This document shows positions 55,393 through 62,599 of a stretch of 64,000 bases of DNA, in pieces. The position numbers and the translations under genes are program-made. The stretch spans positions 148,478 through 212,477 of the forward strand of contig JBGTQJ010000010.1 of NCBI GenBank assembly GCA_041941305.1. The letters run 5' to 3'. A model generated the notes under the pieces. The model had not been told where the DNA came from, searched no databases, and saw only the letters and a program-made list of their open reading frames with translations. The DNA is from JANSWP01 sp041941305 (GTDB taxonomy: Bacteria > Bacteroidota > Bacteroidia > Chitinophagales > Saprospiraceae). Numbering within the stretch: the first letter of the stretch is position 1; each line of letters starts with the position of its first letter.

Positions 55393-56340
55393 TTAAAAAT
55401 AGGGTGCCAGCGCTTTTAAATCAACATTTCCTCCTGAAACAATAATTCCTATTTTTTGATCTTTAAATAGTTGTTTTTCTTTGAGCACTGCTGCAAATGG
55501 GACTGCACTTGAAGGTTCAATTATGATTTTCATTCTCTCCCAAACCAACCTCATGGCTGCAATAATTTCTTCTTCCTCCACTCTAATAATATCTGTTACC
55601 AACTGATGAATGATTGGGAAATTATTGTCCCCAAGTGAAGTTCTCAAGCCATCAGCAATGGTTTTGGGATTTTTAACTGGAATAATTTTTCCAGCATGGA
55701 AAGATTGCCATGCATCGTCTGCGCCCATTGGTTCACCTCCATAAACTTTTGAATTTGGTGAAAAATGGCATGCAGCAGTTGCAGTTCCAGCGATCAATCC
55801 ACCTCCTCCAACCGGACCCAAAACAGCATCAAAACCTTCTTCTTCCTCCAAAAGCTCCATCAAAGCAGTTCCTTGTCCCTGGATTACATAAATGTCATTA
55901 GAGGAATGTAATAGCGAAGCTCCTGTTTCATCAATTACTTTCTGAGCAGTATTTTCCCGTGCAGCTAAGGTAGATTCACAGAGAATTATTTTTCCACCAT
56001 AGCCAGCGACTGCATTTCTTTTTACTTTTGGAGCATTCTCAGGCATAACAATGGTAGCATTAATACCCAAATTGCTAGCTGCAAGTGATACTGCTTGGGC
56101 GAAGTTTCCTGAAGAATGAGTGACAACTCCGTTGGATTTTTGTTCTTCTGTTAAATTAAGAATAGCATTTGTGGCTCCTCGAAGTTTATAGGAACCTGTC
56201 TTTTGAAAGTTTTCACATTTGAAATAAATGTTCGCCCCGGCTATTTGATTTATTTGTTTAGAACTTAAGACTGGAGTTTGGTGAACATGCGGCTTGACTT
56301 TCTCAAAGGCGGCGAGCAAATCTGCTTTTGTGGGAATCAT
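55393..56340 (-). CDS. Threonine/serine dehydratase or serine racemase-like PLP enzyme
   Basis: 315 residues, fold type II. The PLP lysine block is ENFQKTGSYKLRGATNAILN; the phosphate-cup glycine loop is GPVGGGGLIAGTATA; the asparagine loop is THSSGNFAQAVSLAASNLGI. The serine near the end, IIIEPSSAVPFAAVLKE, and SGGNVDLKAL are typical. The length (no regulatory ACT domain) fits catabolic dehydratase, serine racemase or 3-hydroxyaspartate lyase, which cannot be separated here. The stop of the asparaginase-like gene is 11 bp upstream on the same strand, so the two are co-transcribed in an amino-acid catabolic unit. Confidence 0.9.
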   Translation of the reverse strand: MIPTKADLLAAFEKVKPHVHQTPVLSSKQINQIAGANIYFKCENFQKTGSYKLRGATNAILNLTEEQKSNGVVTHSSGNFAQAVSLAASNLGINATIVMPENAPKVKRNAVAGYGGKIILCESTLAARENTAQKVIDETGASLLHSSNDIYVIQGQGTALMELLEEEEGFDAVLGPVGGGGLIAGTATAACHFSPNSKVYGGEPMGADDAWQSFHAGKIIPVKNPKTIADGLRTSLGDNNFPIIHQLVTDIIRVEEEEIIAAMRLVWERMKIIIEPSSAVPFAAVLKEKQLFKDQKIGIIVSGGNVDLKALAPYF

Positions 56341-56350
56341 TTTGCGAGTT

Positions 56351-56833
56351 TTAATAGAATTTTCCAGAATCCAGGTTTCTGTTAATTTCCTGATGATCCT
56401 TTACAATTCCATTCATGGTTAGGTAAATTCCATTTTTTAGGGTTTGTACAGCAGCAATTGCCATCCCTATATTGATAGCTGCGTCTGTATTTGAAAATCG
56501 TTCTGGGCGCATGGCACCAGTGAGAATAATTGTTTTGTCTTTTATTGAAGAAAGGGAATTTGCCGTTTCAATCATGGTATCGGTACCATGTGTAATGATA
56601 ATTTTTTTTGAAATTAGTTTTTTTATAAGATCTGAAAGCTTTCCCCTGTCCTCCTCTGTGATTTCCATGCTATCTTTTTTCAAAGCCCTAATTATTTCGA
56701 AATCAAATGAAGGATTTAACTTTTCCAAAACTCGTTCAACAGCGGGCTCCGAAATCTCAAATGCCCAGCCTTTTGTGCTTTTAGGATAATCCTTATCAAT
56801 GGTTCCTCCAGTCTGAATAAAGGTGATTTTCAT
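56351..56833 (-). CDS. Single-domain asparaginase-like protein
   Basis: 160 residues, about half of a normal type I/II L-asparaginase (320-350). The N-terminal catalytic motifs are intact: TFIQTGGTIDKDYPKS (T-G-G-T-I) and IIITHGTDTMIETA (H-G-T-D-T). GAMRPERFSNTDAAINIGMA is also well kept. The C-terminal domain, which supplies residues across the dimer face in full enzymes, is absent. Short asparaginase-domain proteins of this length occur as a family, so this is not clearly a truncation. Between an OmpA lipoprotein gene and the PLP lyase on the same strand. Confidence 0.87.
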   Translation of the reverse strand: MKITFIQTGGTIDKDYPKSTKGWAFEISEPAVERVLEKLNPSFDFEIIRALKKDSMEITEEDRGKLSDLIKKLISKKIIITHGTDTMIETANSLSSIKDKTIILTGAMRPERFSNTDAAINIGMAIAAVQTLKNGIYLTMNGIVKDHQEINRNLDSGKFY

Positions 56834-56849
56834 TTTTTTATTGAAACAG

Positions 56850-57821
56850 CTAATTCAAAATGTCGTACAATTTATCCAATTGGGGGGACAAAATAATTTC
56901 TGTTCTTCTGTTTTTTGACCGATTTGCCTCGGTGTCATTGGGAAGCAATGGATTGTATAAAGCTCTTCCTGAAGCTACAATTCTAGATGGATCTACTCCA
57001 TTGGCAGTAAGTACCTTTACTACAGAAGTTGCTCTTTTTACACTTAAATCCCAATTCAAATCTGCACTACCTTTGTTATCAGTATGTCCTTCAACTGTTA
57101 TTTCGATTTCATCATTTTCAATCATAACAGCAGCCAATTGCTTGATAGCATTTTTCCCTTTCCAGTCTATTTTGTCACTTCCTGATTTAAACAATAAGTC
57201 TGAACTTAGAGACACATATATTTTCCCATTTCTCTCCTGAACGCTTAAATCGGATGCAGAAAAACCTGAAATTGCCTCCTGTAGATTCTTCTTTAATTGA
57301 TTCATTTGGGCATCCTTGGAGTTTAATAAATCTTCTAGTTCTTTAACCCTTTCTTCCCTTGAAATTAAATCTTCCCGCATTTCCTCCATACTTCCTTCCC
57401 GCTCTCCAAGAATGTATTCCAGTGCTTCTAATTCTCTCTCCTTCTCATCCAATTCCAATTCTTTTTCAGAAAGGGCTTCTTCCAATTCCAGTTTTTCAGT
57501 TGCACTTACATCACTTTCCTCCTTATTGTCTTTAAGCAATTGATTGTAGCGAGTCAATAAATCTTTATTGTCTTTTTCTAATTGATCTGCAAATACAGAA
57601 ACCTGTTCCAATTCCCTGGTGGTTCTGCGCAATTGAGATTCGTTGCTTCGCAATTCAGTTTCCAGTTTTTTGTTTTCGGAATTTACTTCTCGAAGTTCAT
57701 CAGCTTTGTCCTGAAAATGATTGCGTTCAACCTCCATTTCCAGATATTTCTTTTTTGATACACAAGCGCTTGACAATACTATAATAAGCGAAATCAACAA
57801 TAGAAAAAGATAGGATTTCAT
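56850..57821 (-). CDS. OmpA-family lipoprotein with coiled coil
   Basis: 323 residues. ATG 57821 (MKSYLFLLLISLIIVLSSAC) gives a lipoprotein signal with lipobox S-S-A-C; the TTG at 57851 is rejected, and a TAACTTTG box (57858 down to 57851) supports the later start. A long charged coiled coil spans residues about 30-190 (for example ELDEKERELEALEYILGERE). The C-terminal OmpA domain binds peptidoglycan: IEITVEGHTDNKGSADLNWD, LSVKRATSVVKVLTANGVD and SKNRRTEIILSP. It likely ties the outer membrane to the cell wall. It lies 17 bp upstream of the asparaginase-like gene. Confidence 0.92.
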   Translation of the reverse strand: MKSYLFLLLISLIIVLSSACVSKKKYLEMEVERNHFQDKADELREVNSENKKLETELRSNESQLRRTTRELEQVSVFADQLEKDNKDLLTRYNQLLKDNKEESDVSATEKLELEEALSEKELELDEKERELEALEYILGEREGSMEEMREDLISREERVKELEDLLNSKDAQMNQLKKNLQEAISGFSASDLSVQERNGKIYVSLSSDLLFKSGSDKIDWKGKNAIKQLAAVMIENDEIEITVEGHTDNKGSADLNWDLSVKRATSVVKVLTANGVDPSRIVASGRALYNPLLPNDTEANRSKNRRTEIILSPQLDKLYDILN

Positions 57822-57996
57822 AATTTGCAATTTTCTGTTAGAAATTTGCACAAAGTTATGAAAAGTGGAGCAGAGAAGATGAGGCTAACCTATTTTGAAA
57901 ATGAAGTTGTTAAAAAATAACCCAATCAAAAGGAATATAAAAAGCCAATTATTTAGAAACCTGCCTTGAATTCCTTTTGATTTTCATTTTCATTTC

Positions 57997-59070
57997 CTAA
58001 GCGATTTCCCCCCCGCAACTGGAACCGGCTCCTGCCGTACAACCATAACAATGTTGATTCAATACGATGTTACGATTTTTCAGGCTTTCGATATCGAAGT
58101 CATCAATATGATTAACATTTTGACTGGCAACTTTTAAGTCCAGCATTTGATTGAAATCACAATCGTATAAATAACCATCCCAGCTAATGGAAATGGTATT
58201 TCTGCACATCAACCCCTCTACAGTCGCAGGATTGAAAGCTTCTACCAATTTTTCCATATAGCCTTCGTAATTTTCTGTTTCTAGTAAATAGTCCAAAAAA
58301 CGACTAATGGGTAAGTTGGTAATTGCATACAGGTTATTAAAAACGATATTGTATTTGCGTTTTAATTGTCGCTTGAACTCTGGCTCTAAAACCTCTTGCC
58401 CCGCTGGCAAAAATGCACCCGAAGGATTATAAACCAAATCCAGCTGTAATCCAGTATCCTCTCGGCCATAACCAACTTCATTCAACATTTTCAGCGCTTT
58501 AATGGAATCTTCAAATACACCATCACCTCGCTGACTATCTGTTCGACTTTTCGAAAAATAGGGTAGGGAGGATACCACCTGAACTTTATGTTTTGCAAAA
58601 AAATCAGGTAAATCATGATATTTTTTATTGGCGACAATTATGGTCAAATTGCAACGGTCAATTACTTTTTTCCCAATTGCCGAAACTTCCTCTACAAACC
58701 ATCTGAAATTGGGATTCATTTCCGGGGCACCCCCTGTAATGTCTACTGTATGGATGCTTGGGGTTGATTTAATAATTTGTAAGCACTTTTCCAGACGCTC
58801 CCTTCCCATATTCTCCAGTTTCTTATCTGGTCCTGCATCTACATGGCAATGAGCACAAGTTTGATTGCATAATTTTCCAATATTGACTTGAAAAAATTCC
58901 AGCTCAGCAGGCTTCAAAGGGGCAAAACCCAAATTATCCAGTTTACCAATAAAAGAAGGGAAAATGGCATCCACCTTTTCTTTTCCATTCAATACTTGTA
59001 ATTGAAAAAAAGTACTTGAAAGGTCGCTCCCTCTTGAGCTCAGTGATTTACTTTTTTGTTTAACTCCCAT
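57997..59070 (-). CDS. arsS: Arsenosugar biosynthesis radical SAM protein
   Basis: 357 residues. The radical SAM cluster motif is IGKLCNQTCAHCHVDAGPDK (C-x3-C-x2-C); DITGGAPEMNPNF is the family GG-E loop, and the C-terminus is Cys-rich (NQHCYGCTAGAGSSCGGEI), all typical of ArsS, which joins an adenosyl group to methylated arsenic. ATG 59070 (MGVKQKSKS) is preferred; the ATG at 59142 would translate the low-complexity tract upstream into a Q-, N- and P-rich stretch. The arsenosugar-associated peroxidase-like gene lies upstream on the same strand. ArsM was not seen in the window. Confidence 0.92.
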   Translation of the reverse strand: MGVKQKSKSLSSRGSDLSSTFFQLQVLNGKEKVDAIFPSFIGKLDNLGFAPLKPAELEFFQVNIGKLCNQTCAHCHVDAGPDKKLENMGRERLEKCLQIIKSTPSIHTVDITGGAPEMNPNFRWFVEEVSAIGKKVIDRCNLTIIVANKKYHDLPDFFAKHKVQVVSSLPYFSKSRTDSQRGDGVFEDSIKALKMLNEVGYGREDTGLQLDLVYNPSGAFLPAGQEVLEPEFKRQLKRKYNIVFNNLYAITNLPISRFLDYLLETENYEGYMEKLVEAFNPATVEGLMCRNTISISWDGYLYDCDFNQMLDLKVASQNVNHIDDFDIESLKNRNIVLNQHCYGCTAGAGSSCGGEIA

Positions 59071-59152
59071 TTTGGGTTGTGGGTTGTCCGTTGTCCGTTG
59101 TGGTTGTCCTTTTTTATTGCATTGACAACTGAAAAACCACAACTGACAACCG
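59071..59152. repeat. TTGTCCG/GGTTGT low-complexity tract
   Basis: Repeated GGGTTGT and GTTGTCC units (59074-59109) and an inverted match (59097-59105 with 59135-59143), between arsS and the gene before it. Confidence 0.65.
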
Positions 59153-59153
59153 A

Positions 59154-59492
59154 TTACATGGACAATTTTTTGACCTGGTTCATCATTTGAACTCCATAAA
59201 CGAGTGTAGTCCCTGCTTTTATGGCAGAGGCTACATGTACGGCCTCCATCATTTGCTCTTCGTCACATCCTTTCCGCAAACAATCAGAAGTATATGAATC
59301 TATGCAATAAGGGCATTGTATGGCATGAGCAACAGCAAGCGCAATTAATGATTTTTCTCTTTGGGTTAATGCCCCCTCCTGGAAAACTTCACCATACCAT
59401 TCGAAAAATTTTTTACCGTATTCTTCCTGAAAATCTGTAATTTTCCCAAAATCTTTGAGTTCCGATTTTTTAAAATAAAAGTCTTCTTTCAT
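59154..59492 (-). CDS. Arsenosugar biosynthesis-associated peroxidase-like protein (AhpD/CMD family)
   Basis: 112 residues; a carboxymuconolactone-decarboxylase/AhpD-fold protein. The redox C-x-x-C is in HAIQCPYCIDSYTSDCLRKG, with the acidic EEQMMEAVHVASAIKAG and TLVYGVQMMNQVKK typical of the small form that accompanies ArsS. The N-terminal FGKITDFQEEYGKKFFEWYG also fits. It precedes arsS on the same strand with the low-complexity tract between. Likely a redox partner in arsenic methyl or sugar metabolism; the precise role is unknown. Confidence 0.9.
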   Translation of the reverse strand: MKEDFYFKKSELKDFGKITDFQEEYGKKFFEWYGEVFQEGALTQREKSLIALAVAHAIQCPYCIDSYTSDCLRKGCDEEQMMEAVHVASAIKAGTTLVYGVQMMNQVKKLSM

Positions 59493-59732
59493 CTTTAATT
59501 GAGTAGGTGAGAATGAGCATTTGAAAGACTAAAAGCATTTTTTGAATACGTTCAATCTCTCATATCCTCAAATTCATTAGCAAAAGTCCAATCTTCAAAA
59601 GTGTAAAACAAAGGAATTTTCCTGAAAAGCAATAATGTGTTATAGCTAGGACATATGAGAGGAAATTTGAAAATTTTGCTTTTTGGTTTTTGATGAGGTT
59701 ATTTGGGAGTAGTTTTTAAATGATTGACCAAA

Positions 59733-60335
59733 ATGAGACTTAATATATTTTTTTTGTTACTATTATTTTTATGGTTAGTTTCTTGCGGTGGGGAAAGCAA
59801 AAGTATTGATTACCTGAAATTACCTGTCTTTACGGAAAATGGGGTCAATGCTGTGGTAGAAATTCCGGCCGGAACCAATCACAAAATTGAAATAAATAAA
59901 GAAAATGGCAAATTTGAGAATGATTCTGTAAATGGTCATATCAGAATCATTGAATTTTTACCTTATCCAGGGAATTATGGATTCATTCCTTCTACCGTTA
60001 TGGAAAAAGAAAGAGGAGGAGATGGTGATGCAATGGACGTTTTAATTTTATCTGAATCAGATCCAACTGGAACTGTAATTGAAATAAAACCAATTGCAAG
60101 TTTGTTATTGAGGGATGAAGGAGAAATGGATACAAAAATAATAGCAGTTCCTGTGGATTCTTCAAGGAATGTATTGCAGGTATTTGATTATCAAAGCCTT
60201 ATGATTGAAAAACAAGCCGCGAAGCGAATGATTGAGGATTGGTTTTTAAATTATGATGGCGCCGGCGTAATGGAATTATTAGGGTGGCGAGACGAAAAAT
60301 TTACCATACAGGAAATAAAAAAATGGGCAAATTGA
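59733..60335 (+). CDS. Inorganic pyrophosphatase with a lipoprotein signal peptide
   Basis: 200 residues from ATG 59733 (MRLNIFFLLLLFLWLVSCGG); the TTG nine bases earlier is rejected. The start is a lipoprotein signal with lipobox L-V-S-C. The rest is a family I soluble pyrophosphatase: VVEIPAGTNHKIEINKENG, PYPGNYGFIPSTVMEKERGG, the metal motif GGDGDAMDVLIL, and LLRDEGEMDTKIIAVPVDSS (D-E-x4-D-x-K). The usual late Lys is not at its place (DWFLNYDGAGVMELLGW). Most of these enzymes are cytosolic; this one should be anchored in the periplasm or outer membrane, where it could split pyrophosphate or act as a different phosphatase. Confidence 0.9.
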   Translation: MRLNIFFLLLLFLWLVSCGGESKSIDYLKLPVFTENGVNAVVEIPAGTNHKIEINKENGKFENDSVNGHIRIIEFLPYPGNYGFIPSTVMEKERGGDGDAMDVLILSESDPTGTVIEIKPIASLLLRDEGEMDTKIIAVPVDSSRNVLQVFDYQSLMIEKQAAKRMIEDWFLNYDGAGVMELLGWRDEKFTIQEIKKWAN

Positions 60336-60420
60336 TTTTTGTACTGGTTTGATTGTGGTAATTGAATGTAGGATTTTACGCTATTGTTAACACCATTTAG
60401 CAGCCCTCTTCTCATGACGC

Positions 60421-60530
60421 AATGGTATCAGCAAAACCAGTAACAAGTACCCAGCAAACAAGTACCCAGCAACCAGGAACCAGAACCAGAGCCTAGAACC
60501 CAGGAACTAGCAAACCAGAACCAAAAAAAA
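60421..60530. repeat. CCAGAACC-type low-complexity tract with a 15-bp tandem
   Basis: Two perfect 15-bp tandem copies (60442-60456 and 60457-60471, AACAAGTACCCAGCA) run into degenerate ACCAGGAACCAGAACC units up to the gasdermin-like gene start. Confidence 0.75.
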
Positions 60531-60536
60531 TAACCA

Positions 60537-61367
60537 ATGAGTTTTCCTTTTCGAATATGTAGAAATGAAATCACTTCAATGCTGAAGCAAACTTTCAACG
60601 CGACACCCTTACGTATACCTGAAAGTAGAGTTAAACCTTTGATTGTAATTGCTGAAAAAGATGGTAAAACGGAGTTTCGGGGTGATTTAAATCATTTGTT
60701 GGAGATTGGAACTGAATTGGATATCGTTCCCAAAGAAACCCTAATGGCTGATGCTTCTTTGGAGCGGACAAAGTCCTTCGATTTTGATTTTGGATTTGAG
60801 ATATTAAAAGGATTTTTTCAAGGATTCGGAATACCCTCTGCTGCTCTGGGAACCCAACTTAAAGGGGCAAAGGAAATATCACTTTCCTTCCACAATGTCA
60901 AAAGACTATGGTTGGATATCAATGAGTTAGGTGGAGCCTTAAGGGGAAAGAAGTTAGATTTGGAACATCCTTCAATACTTCCCTTTTTGGGAACCGATCC
61001 ACATCAAATGTTATTGATTTCAGATGCAATTATTTGCAATAGTTTTTCAATTAATGTTGAAAAATCAAGGGAACAAAGTTTTGAAATTGAATTACCAGAA
61101 ATACAGGAAATCCTAAAGGATAACAAGGTCAAAATTAACCCAAAGACCAGCTCAAAAAAGGCCTTGACCTTTGAAGGAGAAGACAATTTAACCTTTGCTT
61201 TTAGTTGTGTTCAGTTAATATTAAATGATTCTGGAACAATTGGGGTCGGAACCACCTTTTTGACCAAGAGTACTGATGGTGAAGACAAAGTTGTTGAAGA
61301 TATCCCTCAACATATTGAATTGGATGACGATTTATTTGAACCAGGAATGTTGGTTTGGGATAATTAA
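60537..61367 (+). CDS. Probable bacterial gasdermin (pore-forming cell-death effector)
   Basis: 276 residues, close to the roughly 260-280 of bacterial gasdermins. Conserved blocks follow the family order: an N-terminal Cys (residue 8), ATPLRIPESRVKPLIVIAEK, GDLNHLLE, FDFGFEILKGFFQGFG, KGAKEISLSFHNVKRLWLD, HQMLLISDAIICNSFSINVE, FEIELPEIQEIL and LTFEGEDNLTFAFSCVQLIL. An acidic tail (IELDDDLFEPGMLVWDN) could be the short autoinhibitory peptide removed by a protease. Bacterial gasdermins insert in the inner membrane after cleavage and kill the infected cell. No other start lies in frame near the ATG. A DUF3810 membrane protease starts 5 bp after the stop. The call is from recalled family patterns, not a search. 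Confidence 0.7.
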   Translation: MSFPFRICRNEITSMLKQTFNATPLRIPESRVKPLIVIAEKDGKTEFRGDLNHLLEIGTELDIVPKETLMADASLERTKSFDFDFGFEILKGFFQGFGIPSAALGTQLKGAKEISLSFHNVKRLWLDINELGGALRGKKLDLEHPSILPFLGTDPHQMLLISDAIICNSFSINVEKSREQSFEIELPEIQEILKDNKVKINPKTSSKKALTFEGEDNLTFAFSCVQLILNDSGTIGVGTTFLTKSTDGEDKVVEDIPQHIELDDDLFEPGMLVWDN

Positions 61368-61372
61368 TTTCC

Positions 61373-62476
61373 ATGAAAACTAAGGCCTTGATGAAAGATA
61401 AAAGATGGATTTGGATTTCACTCGGAATACTTTCAATAATTACCCGGTTTATTTTTTCTGAAGAAACAATAGAAACGTACTACAGCCGCGGTTTCTTTGT
61501 CTATTTGAGGAATGGCGTAGATTTTTTGACTGGTCTTTCTCCTATAGCATTGGTATATTTTCTTTTCTTTTTATTGTTGGGAGTATTGGTGAAATCTTGG
61601 ATTGGATTTTTTAGAAGAGATGCAAAAGTTCTTGGAAAAGTCCTTCAGTTTTGCTATTCCACAATTGCATTCTTTTTTGGGGTTGTTTTCTTTTTTATGA
61701 TTTTGTGGGGGTATAATTATGATAGAATATCTATTGAAAAACAGCTAGGCCTTGAGCCAAAACCCTTGTCCCTAGAGGAATTGAAAAACGCTCTTTATAA
61801 ACAAACCGAAGTGGTTGTAGAACTTCGAGCACAATTATCCAAAAATTTGGATACTGCGATTTCTAATTCATTTCTTCCCAATAATATTGAAACCACCATG
61901 AGAGAAGCATTAAAATCAGTGCTTCAGGACTTGGGCTATCCAACCCCCGGAAATGTTCGAGGCAGGTTTCTTCACCCGAAAGGATTGTTATTGAGGATTA
62001 GCACAGCAGGAGTTTATATTCCATTTACAGCTGAAGGCCATATAGATCCCGGGTTACATCATTTGCAAATCCCCTATGTAATTGCACATGAGATGTCACA
62101 TGGATATGGTTTTGGAGATGAAGGCACCTGCAATTTTTTAGCCTGGCTTACTTGCATTTCCTCAAAGGATCCTTTTTTGAACTATGTAGGTGAATTGGCT
62201 TATTGGCGAAATTTGGCAGGAGACTATCGTTGGTATCGCCCATATGAATATTTGGCTTTTTTTGACCATCAATTGCCCAATACTATAAAAAATGATCTGC
62301 GTGCCATTTATGCGGAAATGGAGAAATATCCCGATATTTTTCCGAGATTGAGAAATGCCATTTATGATTCTTATCTTAAAGCGCAAGGGATCGATGAAGG
62401 ACTGGAAAATTATAACAGAATTCTAGTTTTGGTAAAAGCCTGGAAAGAAAAACAGAAATTGGACAATGAAAATTAA
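61373..62476 (+). CDS. DUF3810 membrane zinc metalloprotease-like protein
   Basis: 367 residues. Three helices (WIWISLGILSIITRFIF, PIALVYFLFFLLLGVLV, YSTIAFFFGVVFFFMILWGY) precede a soluble domain with the zinc motif VIAHEMSHGYGFGDEGTCNF (H-E-x-x-H and a later Glu). Basic residues before helix 1 (MKTKALMKDKR) and between helices 2 and 3 (FRRDAKVLGK) put both on the cytoplasmic side, so the protease domain should face the periplasm. DUF3810 is common in Bacteroidota and its role is unknown. It starts 5 bp after the gasdermin-like gene, so they are one operon. Confidence 0.88.
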   Translation: MKTKALMKDKRWIWISLGILSIITRFIFSEETIETYYSRGFFVYLRNGVDFLTGLSPIALVYFLFFLLLGVLVKSWIGFFRRDAKVLGKVLQFCYSTIAFFFGVVFFFMILWGYNYDRISIEKQLGLEPKPLSLEELKNALYKQTEVVVELRAQLSKNLDTAISNSFLPNNIETTMREALKSVLQDLGYPTPGNVRGRFLHPKGLLLRISTAGVYIPFTAEGHIDPGLHHLQIPYVIAHEMSHGYGFGDEGTCNFLAWLTCISSKDPFLNYVGELAYWRNLAGDYRWYRPYEYLAFFDHQLPNTIKNDLRAIYAEMEKYPDIFPRLRNAIYDSYLKAQGIDEGLENYNRILVLVKAWKEKQKLDNEN

Positions 62477-62599
62477 TCCTATTGGTAATTAGTATAACGA
62501 GAACAGGATTTCCTATAATTTCGATAAAATACAGCTTTCAAAGATGTATTTTTGTGCCTTGTCAATATAAAGTTTGTAAACTTAAATCAAGAAATAAAA

